Shown here one piece after another: positions 39,201 through 52,184 of a stretch of DNA of 64,000 bases. The position numbers and the translations under genes were made by a program. Position 1 is the stretch's first letter, and each line of letters opens with the position of its first letter. Below the pieces are notes generated by a model. The model saw only the letters and a program-made list of their open reading frames with translations, searched no databases and was not told where the DNA came from. Origin of the DNA: Pagrus major (taxonomy: Eukaryota > Chordata > Actinopteri > Spariformes > Sparidae); contig NC_133223.1 of the NCBI RefSeq assembly GCF_040436345.1, forward strand, positions 9,218,847 to 9,282,846. The letters are read 5' to 3'.

Positions 39201-40053
39201 AATAATTGTAATACATTTTTTAATAAAGCACTTGTCAAGAGTAGAAACGTCACAAAGTGCTTCACAACGGAAATAAAGAAGAAAAAACAATAGCAAGCAA
39301 AGAGACAGCAGTACACATTAAAATCTGACAAGCAGCCAAAAACAAGAGGCAGAGTTACAAGTTCATCAAAAGCGAGTCTAAACAGAGGGGCTAGCAGTCT
39401 TAAAATATGTCAGAGAGTTCCAGCAGTAGATATAAAATGTCTATGTTGCTTTTAAATCATGCAGGGTATAAATACATTTAATCACCAGGCTGTTCAGGTC
39501 CTGACATGTTATTAGGAATGAAAGAATTATTTGCCACAAATGACTTATAAATAAATATAAAGCTCTGAAAAATTCATTTCATTCGAGGCCACTGCTACTC
39601 ATTCAACTGGTTTGCAAGATTTTATAAAATTGAAAAAAATGTCACATCATGCACATTTTGACTATTTAGAATTATAATCTGAAAATATTATTTTGACTTA
39701 TCTAAACAGAACATCATTATAATTGTGTTGTTATTTGTTTGCGGATATCGTCAGTCATCATGACAAGTCAGGCAGCCGTGGCTTTTATATTAAATGATCA
39801 TTTTGGCTGGTCACATTGCAATTAGGGCTCGTCAGATTGCATTTGCTTCTCAGATGTAAATACGAACAGACAAACAGAAGCTTTTCATATCCAAGTGTTT
39901 GCCAAAGAGAGAGCAGAGAAGCTGTCGGCTCTCCTGGTGTTAATGTGTGAGAAGCGAGTGGCTCTCGCCAGGCCGTCACGCCGGCGTTCACAGTCCATTC
40001 CCTTCATTATCTAGGATTAAAGGAAGATTACCTAGACTCCCTGCAGCTGCCAT

Positions 40054-40090
<37 letters not shown>

Positions 40091-43000
40091 GCTCTAGGAT
40101 CCTCTCCACTGGCCAGCTGAAGACACTACATCAACATTTATTTCTTTGGCCTTCTGTGTGGATTTGACAGCTCATACAGTCTCTAATCAAACATGTGTTA
40201 TCACCATGTTGTCCTGTTTATGCAGTCATAAACAAAGGATTTTGGGCAAATTTTGTTTTTTTTAAAATTCTTTCCCTAATCCTCTTCATTCCACATGACA
40301 ATCATCGCTCTTTTGAGCATTTTTCCATTTGATGTGACATGTACTGATGAAAAAAGGAACATTTAACTGCAGAGGTCCATACAAGCTTATTCCTAGAGCT
40401 GAAGAAAAACCACAAAACGGCAACAAAAAGAGAGAGAGAAGAACAAATGGAAACTCAGAACAGCAAATGAATGATGTAATTTATGAATTATTAATTGGCA
40501 TGCATTTCTCTTCTGATACCCACTTCAATACATAAACTCATTTCATTGGATGAAAGCTTGGTTCAAGCAGCAAAGCCTCATATTTGAGAAGTTACCACCA
40601 GACAATCGTTTGTTTAGTTTGATAAACAAAGATTAATTGGATTATAAAAAGATACATTTTCTAACTAAGCAATTAACTGAATGTGATCATCTCCTTTATG
40701 AAATATCTGTATGCTCACTGTTTTTAAACTACTTTATCCCTGGCGATCTGATCACAAGTGGTGAGCTATAATTCCACAACACAGCCCGAATAATTAACAA
40801 TTTGTCAGAGACAGTGTTTCATGAAGTTTATTAAGTTTCTCCTAACTCAGCAACACAAACAATCCTTTAATTGTTTAATTTTAATTGTTTGAAAATTGTT
40901 TTATATTGCTGTTAATAGCTATTAGATAGGCTATAAGCTATCCTGGCTTTTCAGATTAATTAAAAAGAACATGAATGTCGCACACCATTTACAATGACAT
41001 CATTATATACTGTAGACTGACCTCTCAGCACCCCCAACTGTGACTAACTTCTGGCTGAGTCTCTGGCTGATGGGTTCTGAGATAGATACAAGTCTGTTAC
41101 TTAAATTAGACTTCATGTGCATTCAACTACCAGTATTCTTGGATCTTTACATATGAGTGTTTTTTTCTTTGTGTGTGATTTTCCAGGAATCGTTCCGTCC
41201 TCAGTGGTTCTGACTGGATTCCAGGTCATGTCCCGGGTCTTCCTGACCTGGGCCGTCACACACAGCGTCAGGGAGGTAAGATGAGCTTTCTGACTTGCAC
41301 ACATAAATCAGAGATGTCTGTGAAATGAACTCGGACTGAATGACATGATAATGTTTGATAATTTGAGGATGTCAATTTAGGATGCACCGAATTTTGGCCT
41401 ACGAATACTTTTGGCCAAAAATAGCAAAAAAACAACATGTTCGGTATTCGGCCAAATGAGTGAAAAGGCCGAAATTTGTATGAGAACTTAATGTGCCCAT
41501 TGCGTATTATAATATGTCCATGAAGTACAATTACTGATTACAAAGAGAGCAGCAACTTAAACTGTGGGCTTTAGAAAATAGTAGGGGTGGGTGGATCGAT
41601 CCAAAAATAACGATACTACGTACTCCTTTTGTAGATCGATTCGAGCATCAATTGGATCGATATAAAGAGATCAGTTTCAGTTTTCTACATTGTGCTCATT
41701 TATTTGTTTTCATCATCAAGTAGAGCTGTCTTAACACATGTAAGCCTTCTCTTTACTCCACTGCTCTGCTGTTGTCCTGTTGTCTGCACAATTTACTCGC
41801 CCCAGACAACTAGTTTCATCCAACATGCAGTGATGTCTGAAAGCAAGAGGAGCGTTGTTTGGAGCTACTTCACAGCTGTAAATGAAAAAGTTGTGAACTG
41901 TGATGTGTGTAGGAACGCTGTTCACTACTGTGGAATACTGCAAATTTTCATTACGGTGCAGCCCTGATGCAAATGCAAACATGGAATCATGTTCAAAAGT
42001 GACCAGTTATTGTGCTGTTTGCCCCGTTGATAGATGGGAGAGAAGAACATGTGTAAGTAACAACAGGACTTGCTGTCGGGTTGCAGGAATGAATCTTAAA
42101 CCTTGTAATTTAGTGTAGTGAATAACGTATGTATTCATGGTCTAAATGCTGTGTTTCTGTTGTATGATGCTATACTGACATATTCTCAAGCTGCTCCATC
42201 TTTCCCTTTTATTTTCATTGTGTGTGGAACGTTTAAATTGTTACTGTTTGATAAGAAGTGTGCTTTTCTTTAACATCATATTTGAATTGGTTTTAACCTA
42301 ATATTTGAGGATGGTGACCGCCTGCCTGCAGTGTGATCTGATCTCTGAGCATCTGAAACAAACAGCATGGTTCTGCGAAGAAAAGTCTCAATTAGCCTCC
42401 AGCAGAGTAACTCCGGCAGCATGAAAAAAAATTCAAAAAAATCAATTACGTTCCTCTGTCCTTCTCCCATCACGCCTTGTGTGTGTTTGTGCAGGTGCAG
42501 AGTGAGGACAGCGTGCTGCTGTTTGTCACAGCCTGGACTGTCACAGAGATCATCCGCTATTCTTTCTACACCTTCAGCCTGCTCAATCACCTGCCATACC
42601 TCATCAAATGGGCAAGGTAGGAAAATCTACCTGAGAGTGGTTTCAGAGCAGGAGACATTTGTGTTTTACCTGCTGAAAAACATGGATGAATTATCATTTC
42701 AAAATAAGGTCATTTGGTAAGAACTGGGTGAAGCCAGAATACTAAATCCATGCCAGTTGTTTTCCCTTAGTTTTTGTACATGCAATACATGAGACAAACA
42801 TGAACAGACATTTGATATGTACACTTGCATTTATAAAGCGCTATTCTGGTCACTGATTGACCCACTGCCCCAGTGAAACCACTGATATTCAGATCTACTT
42901 CCTGAGACAAAGCCCCTGGTAATAATGTTGAAAGTTTGGCCTGTTGTAGGAAAAACATCCATGATACATTTTTTTTTTCTGGTAAAAGTCATAAATTGCT

Positions 43001-46000
43001 CGATCAATTACTTGTTGCAAAAGGTAATTTGCTATGCTACTGTTTAAATGACCTCATTTAAAGGCAGAAAACAGATATGTGACTCTTTTTGCAGATACTG
43101 TAACGATGTAAAGGTTGAGGAGGTTTGTGAATGTGAAATTGTTAGAGGAAACTGTTATCCCAGTAACACATGACTCTTTAAAGGCCTCACTTCCAACACT
43201 GACTAGTTATAAAAAAAAAAAAAAAAACATCAAATCTTCATAAAAAACCCTGTGTTGTTTCCTCCATAAAAATCTGAATCTGCTCAATGGGATTCAGCTG
43301 CATCATCAACCCAGGCAACAGTTGTTTAGTGCCTCCCTCCCTGTGGTCTTTGTTGCTAGGTAGCAAATGACACCATCGCAATATTGGTATTTGACTTTCA
43401 GTTTGAATTGCACCCGAGAGGCAGAAAAAATTGGTCTTGCATGTGTTAAAAATCAGTGAAGGATCAGAGAAGACAGACGCTGCATTTGAACGTGTTATTT
43501 TCTCTCTTGTCCGTAGGAGACGATCAGTTCAGTGTAGCTCTGAGATTTAATTGCGATATTTCTCCTCAGAAGGCCTGATCCCTCAACAGTTTCATGATGA
43601 AACATTCAGAAACATGCAGCGGTAGTGAAATGTTCTTGTCAAGCAGCACATAGTATGGAATAATGTTTATATCACAGTGTAGTTAAAGTGTTGACAGTTC
43701 AGGCTGTATAATTAGTGTCAGCTGATTGCTCCACTTTCTCTGAACAGCTGCTGTACAACTTGGAATCTAATACTGTGCATGCAGCCATTCTAGTGTTACC
43801 TTTGTAAGCTTTTTTTTATTCACTCCAAGTACTGTGTCTAATGTCATACATCAGATTTTAGAGGTAGAGTGGTCCACAAGTCGATCCCTGGATCCCCTAG
43901 CTGCCCGTCGAAGTATCCTCAAGCAAGATACTTAATCTCAAATTGCTCCCAGTGGCTGATTCATAGATGTGTGTGTGTGCTGAGCATAGAAATATCATGG
44001 GGTGCTCTGGAGAGAGAAAGCTGTGTATTGCTCCTGATGAGCAGGTCGGCACCATGCACGGCAGCCTCGGCCCTCACTGTATAAATATAATACTGTTTAA
44101 AAGTATGACTTAAAAAACTGAGACCTTTTTATACAATTAATCTTTTTAAAACCATTTTTTATTTTTTTTGCCAAAAGTAAATGATGAACTTGCCTTTTGA
44201 AAAAGTCCTGACTGTGCTTATTGTGTACTGCTGGTATCTTCCTGATACGGTGCCCCGCACAGGACACAAAACTGCTGCATTGGAAAAAGAAGTCTCTTTT
44301 TTTAGTCAAGGAAAATAAAGGGAGATTTAGCTAAAGTTATAAAGGTGAACAATATTAGATGTTGATATAGCCACAGTTAGTGTTTAATGACTTAATCACT
44401 TTAGTCTGTCATCATCTCGTTGTCTTAGTCTTGGAAAATAATGCGTTGTCGAACATGTTTAGTCTTCAGTGAAATTAACGCTACTTTGAATTGAACTGAA
44501 TTGGGATGAATTACTTGAATGGAAACCATGTCTCCTCATGCCTAGTTTGTTTATATGTCCTTCATTAACTGGCTTTTCTTTTAAGGATAACAATTAACAT
44601 GTATCGTTGCCTACTTGAATAACTTGTGTCAAAGCCTGGCACATCCTCAAACGTTCCTCTTACTCCTCCACTCTTTCCTGAAGAGATAATAACTGCCTCT
44701 GCCAACAGCTTTTTATTATCTAAAACCAAGCCATGTCCAAACTATGGATGAAGGGCCTTTTCTAGACCACTTTCTTTTTGTTTGGTCATGCCTCTGTAGT
44801 ACCCACATTTTCTTAGAAGGAAAATGTTTGAGTGCCAAATCCATACAATGGAAATTTCCTTCAGTGTATTGCTGTTTATACCGCCCACCCCTCGTGTTGC
44901 AGTAACAATGAATAATGTATGATTTATTATTTTCTTCCCCTGTCTTGTCTTTGACAAACCCCTCTGCTGCAGGTACACCTTCTTCATTGTGCTGTATCCC
45001 ATGGGAGTGACCGGGGAACTGCTGACTATCTATGCAGCGCTGCCGTACGTGCAGAAGACAGGCCTGTACTCTGTCACTCTGCCCAACAAGTACAACTTCT
45101 CCTTTGATTACTACACCTTCCTCATCCTCATCATGATCTCCTACATTCCCCGTAAGTCGACATGCAGATTTGACTTTTTCCCCCTCTCGTAGTGACAATA
45201 AACAGGATATAGTGATGATTAATACAAAGTGATTAATACATGTAAATTACTACAAATTGTTACACAGAGCCCCTTAAATACATTCATATTTACATTTGAG
45301 TCACAATACAGCCATACCATTATGACTATGACAGTAAAAGATACAGAAAAGCTACAGAAAGCACTTCCATGTGGGTCTTTCTCCACCATTCGCAGAATAT
45401 CTCCCAACAAGTTAATAATGAAACAAAATAAAAATAGAAATACAATTTCTATCATGGTTGAAGCTGCGTTAAGTGCCTGCTTCCTAGCCTCAAGCATAAC
45501 CTGACCTGTCAAGGTAATCCTAGCATCAGAGAGTTCATCGATAAAATCTCCATTTCTATCTCTATCAAATGATTCCACCGGTGAATAGAAAGAGTGCAAA
45601 CTCATTTTTAGCTTCTGTGCTGACTGGTAGCCACAACAGTCTCTGAGGTGTTTAATGGTTAAGTTTCATCATCTATGCATTCTGGTGGTATAGAAATATT
45701 TCTATTAATTATTGATTCATTTATTTTTTAGGTCATGGTTAAGGGTGGTGTTGTCCTGGAATATATTATATTGAGAAGTATTTGTCCTCCCTTTTTACAT
45801 ACATAACGCAGTCCTGTACAACACAATCACTGACTATGACCATCGTATCTAAAAAATTGAACTTATGGCAGAGCAGTTGTACAAGTGTACCTAATAATAA
45901 TGTTTCACTGAGTTTAAAAAGCAGGTTTGTGTCCCTTGTCGATGGTGTTGCTATTCTTGTCTTGTCTCTCGTCATATTGTAATGAGATGTAAAACTGCCT

Positions 46001-46127
46001 CAGTTTGTTGTTAACATACTGATCTTCCTATGCCTCCCCCTCAGTCTTCCCCCAGCTTTACTTCCATATGATCCGACAGAGGAAGAAGGTGCTGGGCCAC
46101 GTAGAGGACTACAGCAAAGTGGAGTGA
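34917..46127 (+). CDS. hacd2: hacd2: very-long-chain (3R)-3-hydroxyacyl-CoA dehydratase 2, complete, 7 exons
   Basis: Coding exons: 34917-35041, 37144-37261, 38235-38253, 41187-41275, 42495-42616, 44973-45151, 46045-46127. Phases agree throughout, giving 735 bases and 244 residues (recalled human HACD2 254). The enzyme removes water from 3-hydroxyacyl-CoA in the third step of very-long-chain fatty acid elongation in the ER membrane. The protein is hydrophobic and polytopic, and the family signature YPMGVTGE (residues 166-173) holds the presumed catalytic Tyr166 and Glu173, spaced as in yeast Phs1. [32 protein letters not shown] and SEDSVLLF favour HACD2 over HACD1. The ATG at 34917 was chosen because no in-frame ATG lies upstream within the GC-rich leader. 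Exon 3 is a 19-base microexon. Confidence 0.96.
35085..35120. repeat. (GT)18 microsatellite beside hacd2 exon 1
   Basis: A pure GT run beginning 44 bases after the exon 1 border in intron 1. Confidence 0.95.
35550..35925 (-). repeat. Degraded hAT-like MITE relative in hacd2 intron 1
   Basis: AT-rich sequence with 'gattagtcgttgg', 'gattaatcgag' and a terminal 'actaactgcagcca' resembles the family at 28934-29245. It is strongly diverged. Confidence 0.35.
36241..36278. repeat. (GT)n microsatellite in hacd2 intron 1
   Basis: Fourteen pure GT units followed by an interrupted tail. Confidence 0.93.
36757..36840 (+). repeat. Fragment of the hAT family at 11388-11951
   Basis: GGAATGCACAATATGGATTT and the following 'ctgatactgataacc' resemble the left end of the element in cacnb4 intron 1. 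The right end is absent. Confidence 0.45.
40055..40086. repeat. (CA)16 microsatellite in hacd2 intron 3
   Basis: A pure CA run of about 32 bases. Confidence 0.95.
41378..41480 (+). repeat. Terminal fragment of a hAT-like element
   Basis: AGGATGCACCGAATTTTGGCC followed by repeated 'ttcggccaaa'-type motifs is the recognisable end of a teleost hAT MITE family. Only one end is visible. It lies in hacd2 intron 4. Confidence 0.4.
41581..41940 (+). pseudogene. hAT transposon remnant with a BED zinc-finger fragment
   Basis: The segment starts near GTAGGGGTGGGTGGATCGAT, the type of end seen in hAT elements. At 41833-41934 an open stretch encodes [19 protein letters not shown] followed by [15 protein letters not shown]. 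This shows the aromatic pair and the CxxC of a BED finger, the DNA-binding domain at the start of many hAT transposases. The histidine half of the finger and all of the catalytic domain are missing, so it is a dead fragment. It lies in hacd2 intron 4. Confidence 0.6.
43211..43227. repeat. Poly(A) tract, 17 bases, in hacd2 intron 5
   Basis: A run of 17 A residues following TTAT. No retrotransposon body is clearly attached. Confidence 0.85.
43860..44092 (+). mobile_element. tRNA-derived SINE-like element, copy 2 (decayed)
   Basis: GAGGTAGAGTGGTCCAC, a B-box-like GTCGATCCC, 'agcaagatacttaatc', 'cctgatgagcaggtcggca' and 'actgtataaatata' follow the same order as in the copy at 8792-9058. An extra segment with GT repeats interrupts the middle. 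It lies in hacd2 intron 5. Confidence 0.6.
45215..45282. repeat. Terminal fragment of the 14038-14361 MITE family
   Basis: The string ACAAATTGTTACACAGAGCC plus the flanking 'gtgattaata' is shared with the right end of the element at 14038-14361. It lies in hacd2 intron 6. Confidence 0.6.
45284..45605 (-). other. Unrecognised antisense ORF with two hydrophobic segments in hacd2 intron 6
   Basis: On the minus strand an ATG at 45605 opens about 107 codons before running into the MITE fragment at 45215-45282, which supplies the stop. The start reads [21 protein letters not shown] charged N-terminal part of about 50 residues is followed by two hydrophobic stretches, [15 protein letters not shown] and [11 protein letters not shown], separated by a charged loop. 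I do not recognise the family. It could be a decayed retrocopy, part of a transposon, or a chance ORF. There is no evidence of transcription. Confidence 0.25.
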
Positions 46128-46750
46128 GCCCGACAGCATTCAGACACAAATGAGGAAAAAAAGAAACCAAAACAAGCGACAGAAGAGGAACAAAATCTGC
46201 TTAAAGAAATGCAAAGCCCAGCCAGTTTTCAAACTGCCACAACTGACCTGCAACTTTATTTTCTCCAGCTGTTGTCCGGGTTGTATAGGTGCTCACAAAT
46301 CATGAATGAACTGGAGTTATTTTTGTTGTTTTTATTTATGAACAAACCGCAGTTACTTGTGTTTAGTCAGAGAGCCTGCAGCTGTACAGAAACTGTATTT
46401 TGACGTGGATACAGTTGAGCTGCTGTCTGAGCAGTGAGCAGAACGCAGTCACAGCAAAGCATTGAACTGAATGATGCACTGATAGAATCGATAACCTCCT
46501 TTTAAAAGTCACTGTAGAATTAGAGTTTTCACTCTCCATTACTCGTCCTTTGCTCTATTTTATTAAGCAGTGTTACTGCGACGTAGAAAGAATAATGTGA
46601 AGTCTAGTACTGAAACTAGGTTGTCTGTAGGTTTTGCATCTACAGTGTGTTTGTATGTGGTCTGGATGTTTTTTCTTTTATTCATTTCAGTCAAAAGTTT
46701 GATTACATTCCCAATTTAGTTCAATAAACCTTTTTCATTCTGTTTGCATG
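46128..46750 (+). terminator. hacd2: hacd2 3'UTR with AATAAA poly(A) signal
   Basis: The sequence after the TGA at 46125-46127 has no further coding frame. A canonical AATAAA lies at 46723-46728, followed by a TG/T-rich stretch ('tgctcgctgttgtgtttggtg') typical of a downstream cleavage element. Cleavage is therefore expected near 46745, giving a 3'UTR of about 620 bases. Confidence 0.75.
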
Positions 46751-47843
46751 GTTTTTATCTGTTTTCTCGTGTGCTCGCTGTTGTGTTTGGTGTCTGCTTG
46801 GTTGCATCCTCAGCGGTCTGATGCAGATTATGTTGACTCTTTAAAAGCTTAAGTTTACCTCCTCTACCAGTGATTGTGAGTTGTGTCATTTGATTTCCTC
46901 ATTGTTTGATTTTCATGTGGTTTTTCCATTAATAGCGTTAAGTAGCCGGTAGGTTTTGCCATCGCACATCCATCCAGCTCTTCTCTTCATGTGATCACAT
47001 TTTATTGCTTTTATCTATCAAAAGTAACTTATTTTAGCAATTTTAGCTCCAATAAATTAACACTTTGCAAACCATCAGAATTAGAACATGCACACTAATG
47101 TATGCTTTATTAAGCTGTCAGTCTTCATCCCATCTCTAATTGAGTAATTAATGAGGTCAGTGTGGCTTGTAAATGGGATGTTAAAAACCTTTTTGTTACA
47201 AAACGAGCAAGACATCATAACTTAAGTTATAGGACTCTTCAGCAAAAAAAGAACAGATAGCACAACCAACAGTAGCAACAGTGTTTTCTGATTAAATAAA
47301 CTTCAATATGTAACAAACAAAACTGCATTGTAGCCCAAATATATGTTGGATTTTTAACTTTATGGACTTTTACAGTAGAGAGTGATGTCATTATAAACTG
47401 GTTATTAATTTATATAGAGCTACATCAGTCGTAGTGTCATGGCTGTCATTGTGGGAAGGTATGGGACTCTAGAAGGGTACTGAATTGAGTTAGTGAGCTT
47501 GCAGTCTCAATGAGGTGGATTGAATAATGTACAGTATGTAGAGAGAACAGTGGATCAGACTAGTTCCACCTTTTCTTTACCTGCTGAAATCAGACGGTTT
47601 GTAATGGTCATCTTTGATGTGATCTCATTGTTTTGGACAATGGTACAATTGTGACATTTTGGGGCTGTAACCCTGAAAGCTTTATATTTTGTTGTTGGGC
47701 TCAATTGCAGTTGCTCTGTCAAAGAGTAACTGAACATCAGGCTGAAATACATTAATTGACCTCTTATATGCACTTTCAAGTAGATTTTTACACCACTGCA
47801 GCAATGTGATAACCGCTTGGGCTCAGCACAAAAAGACCTTCTT

Positions 47844-48278
47844 AAAGGCATTATGCTATGCTCATTTTCAGCTTCATACTTTTATTTTGGGTGTCTGCTA
47901 CAAAATGTTTACATGCTTTAATGTGCAAATAACACATTATGTTTCTCATACAGTCCGTTGCTGCAGCACCTCTATTCACCCGCTATGTTTGAGCTCCTGT
48001 CTCTTTAAGGTAGTCCTCACAAAAAGTCCAGTCTGCTCTAATTAGTCAGCTCTGACAGGCCCGAGCAGGCGCCGCCCACCATGATTCTGCTTCAGCTCTG
48101 CCTGTGTTTTTGTAACCACGGTCATAAATGACTATATGTTGTGATATCGCAATCTTACGCAAGTCCTGACTGCTCATTTAAAAACAGTTTTAAAATACGA
48201 GGTGTTTGCATTTCTCCGTGGATTGTGTTTTTATACTTTATAATCAGGAAATTGACTTCCAAAAATAAAGGTCCCTTA
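47844..48278 (+). mobile_element. Non-autonomous DNA element, family shared with 51440-52184, copy 1
   Basis: The left part has 'catgctttaatgtgcaaata' and 'gctcctgtctctttaagg', and the middle 'gcaggcgccgcccacc'. The right part has 'gcatttctccgtggattg' and ends 'aaaggtcccttaa'. The same blocks appear in order in the second copy. No ORF of note. Confidence 0.6.
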
Positions 48279-51200
48279 ATTTACTCTTTGACTGGTCACC
48301 CAAATTACAAAGAACATATGTTTAGATATTTCTGGGGGTATCCATCCAGTCTTTATCCAGAATGACCGGATAAAGACGATTCTGTCAAAAATATATTTTG
48401 AGCTCCACAAATAAATTTCCTTTCTTGTTGGGGGCCAAAATCTCAGAAATGAATGTCTTAAAACGCCTGTGTGTCTGAATACTGTACCACAAGAAGTTTT
48501 TGGTAAATTGGGTGAACTGGCCCTTAAATGTTTCCAGGCGCAGTCGCCATTGTGTTTTTTCAAATGTCCTCTCAAAAGCCTTACTGTAGTTATTACTCCC
48601 CCTCCAAAACATACAAGTTGTTGCTGAAGCCCTGCTTGCTGTCATGATCATAAACCTGTCTAACACTCCTTTATTCTGTAGCAAGGTGAGCAGCTGGTGG
48701 CTGTCATGTCAAATCTAGCCTCTGTGCACTTTTCTTGCCCTTCCCCATAAATGGTTGAGCATGATTTGGGGAACCTGTTGGAAATGTCTTGCAGGAGCAG
48801 ACGTGCAGCTCATTGTAACACTGCATGAAAGAGGAAATCTGGATGCCTGGAATGATGATCTGTGTTACAACCTAACTTACAACAGAAAAAATTCAAACGC
48901 ATGGCACATGTTACTCCAGAACTGGTTCTACTGAATAAAGTTTTGATACAAATGTTTTTGCATGGGGCCAGCCAACTTTGTACAGGTATGAATAATGAGT
49001 ATATATTTACAATAAACCTATAATATGGGAAGCATATTCATTATTTTGTATTATATATACTAAACTTACATGCACTGATACATCCTCTGGTAATTAAGGG
49101 ATAAAAAGTGGATGCTTTGTGTGTGTGCATTAAATGTGCATGTGGTGACTCATTCAGTCACTCTCCACGTAGGTGGGAACATTGTTTGTTGAACAATTTA
49201 GCCATGCTGAAAGGCTTCAGCAGCTAAATACAAACTGGAGAATGATAAAACCTATTACACACTGCTAAGCACTCAGGCTCTAATGAAAATGGACTTGATG
49301 CATGCAGCAGGTTAGGATGTGCACTTCTCAGAATAGCCTTGCCTTTCATCTGTGTGCTGCTGTTAAGATCATACACTGGCTTTTTGATGTACAGCATCTG
49401 TAGGTCCAGAGTGCAAACGCTTGGCAGGCGCAGGTGCAGTCTGGAGCAGCTGAGGAGCCAATCAGCTGAAAACACAGAACGGCAGCTCATTCTCTCATTG
49501 TTAGCCTGAAGAAGCAGAGTAGAGAGTATTACACAGTGCATATGTACTGTGCTCTAATGTAGTACAGATAAACAGAACACACTCAAATATTATTGTTAAA
49601 TGTATTTCTATAAGAGTCAGTGTACAATCCTAAACAAAATGAAAATGAAATAAAATGAAAATCTGATATTGTGGCAACCCTAATACAGACATTTGTCCTC
49701 TCGTTCCTCAGGACAAGGATGCTACAGTGGGTGACCATGTAACATTATAATATGCCACAGAGTCTGTGTTAAAGAGGCACTTCCACATTTTAGTACTGCG
49801 CTTCCATAAAGTTTAGGGGAATTGCGACAAACAGATTGTTTTTAAAGAATGGTCAAATCCTGTTTTTCCTGTTAAATGTCCACAGCTATAGTTTATGACT
49901 CAAGCTTAAAACAAATTGGTCTCTGTTAAACACGTAGTACATATAAAGTCTGTCAATAAAAACAAAACAAAGGAGTAAGTAGAGTGAGATCATGGGAGTT
50001 GTCTTCAGGTGTATCTGCTCCTTGAAGCCATTGAAGACATTATACAACTGATGTAAGAGATTCAGTAGGTAAATTACTCTTTCATTTTCTACATTTGTTT
50101 GACCCGTCCTGACCGGATAAAGCGACACTGACTCTTACTTTACAAATTGTTTTGGCAACAGCGAAGGCCTCAGGCAGCCACTTACTGTACTAAGTCTCCA
50201 GAAAGCTTACACCTTTGAACAGCAACCCCTGGAACCCCATAACTAGGGTTGGACTGCTTACAATTGTTTGTGTTGATACAATACCAGAATTTAGGTACCA
50301 ATACTAGAAACAATCCTTTCATCGAATCCTGAGTTCAGTGTTTCTCAACCTTTTTATGTCGTGACCTGCTGAGAAAAATCTGGTTGTCATTCACAACACT
50401 GCCGAGCACTGGGACTTTTAACTCACAGCATCCTGAAAGTGCAAAAATGAAACAGAGGGGTTAAAAGTTTTTGTATCCAATCAGAACTCTCACAAACACA
50501 CTCACTGATACAGGCAATGTAATGTAAAAACTATTCCCCAGCCTAAAATATATATATATTTTTTTTTTCTCCACAACCATCTGGAGATACCTTGAAATTA
50601 ACTCGCAACATCCCTCTCGACCGCCAGGCTGAGAACAGAAGCCTTAGTTAGTGAAATAAAAACATGGAGGAAACCTAGAAGATAAAATTAGAATCCATCT
50701 GATGACAGAATAACTAATTTGAGCCAGCTTTTGGTACTTAACACATTTGTGGACACATTTCAGTCAGCACCAAAAAATACTGTCACCCATTCCCTAACAT
50801 ATGACAGTCCAATATGACCATTCCTCGCACAGCTATCCAAAGGATGATACTGTCAAGCTGTGACTCCTTTTAATCTGAACACTGGCTCAAATAGCAAATT
50901 CAAACAAGATATCTAAGTTACGTGTGTGGCTGAGTGTGACTTCCACATATCGCAAATACAGCATGCACAATAGCAGATTGTACATATGACTGTGTGTGTG
51001 CGTGTGTGTGTGGTTTATTGCACAGTCCACAGTGACTGTGATGGTTTCCACCAGGATGAGTCACAGCACTGCAGCGCTCGTCAGTTTCTCCCTTTATGAG
51101 AGAAAGACTAAAAGTACACTGATGTGGACTGAGTCTTCCTCCTGTGTCTCACCACATGTTTACAGGCTGATGTGGGTGAGGGGGATTATACGCCTCGTCA

Positions 51201-51439
51201 CTGCTTGGCCTCGTTACGCAGCCTTATAGCAGTCATCTCTCTCTTGTTCTGCATCTGCGCTTGATTCATCACACAGTCACACGTGTGGTGAGTATCGGGA
51301 ATGCCTAATGCTATTTCAGACATCAATAAAATGATACACAAGGTTTATTTATCTGCACGTTGTCACACTGCCTCAGATGTGATATGTGTCAGTGGACTGC
51401 AATCAGAACTTTAACTTGATTGGATGCTTTAGTCAGAGC

Positions 51440-52184
51440 AGCTGAATCCTGCTGTGGTTCCGAGGGCTGGAGCTAGAATCCATGCAGCTCCTCTGTTCAC
51501 CCTCTGTCGGCTCCTGTCTCTTTAAAGCCCCCCTCCTGAAAAGCCCAGTCTCTCTGATTGGTCAGCTCTCACAGTCATGAGCAGGCACCGCCCACTGTGT
51601 TTCCACATCAGCTCCAAGCCCCCAGGAGGTGCGCCAGGCTTTGAAGCCAGTTTTCATAGTGGCCAAACCGTGTAATTACATCATCCGGTGATGCACTGCG
51701 GCCCAAACAGACTTTTTCCCTTAAGCTAACACTGTGAAGGAAGCGTCTGTAATACAGTGGATACATTTATTTGAGCATCACAACCCCCATAAAATAATTG
51801 ATCATAATTTGAGCCATGCACGATGTGCTGCACAACACGGAAGATCTGGGTATTTTCATACCCAGGAAGTCGAGCTTTCTTGGCTTCAAAGCGCCACTGA
51901 GCAGCTTTCATAGGAATGAACCGCCTCCAACACTGTGTCCAGACTGAATGTAACGTCCTTGATCAGCTCTGCCAGCCGCGCTGGGGCCGTGGCTGAGGGC
52001 AGTGACTGTATAGTTGTGACATCACAACTGTTTTGTAGGTACAGTTTGTGAATACGGGCTGTGTGCATTTCTCCATGGATTTAACTTTTTGATACTTTCA
52101 CAGTATTAATATAGCACCTAGAACTGCTATATGATAAGAATAGACATTGAAATCTCACTTTCTACAATATGGGACCTTTAAGTG
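51440..52184 (+). mobile_element. Non-autonomous DNA element, copy 2 (left end missing)
   Basis: It shares 'ggctcctgtctctttaaag', 'attggtcagctctcacag', 'gagcaggcaccgcccact' and 'gcatttctccatggattt' with copy 1. It keeps a longer centre and the right end 'caatatgggacctttaag'. The far left end seen in copy 1 is not recognisable here. Confidence 0.6.

Noticed and set aside
44716..45198. 160-codon minus-strand ORF
   Set aside because: It is antisense to hacd2 exon 6 (44973-45151), whose plus-strand translation is clearly conserved.
48276..48684. Overlapping minus-strand ORFs of about 99 codons after the 47844 element
   Set aside because: No family resemblance, and they partly overlap the end of a transposon. 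Probably unannotated repeat sequence.
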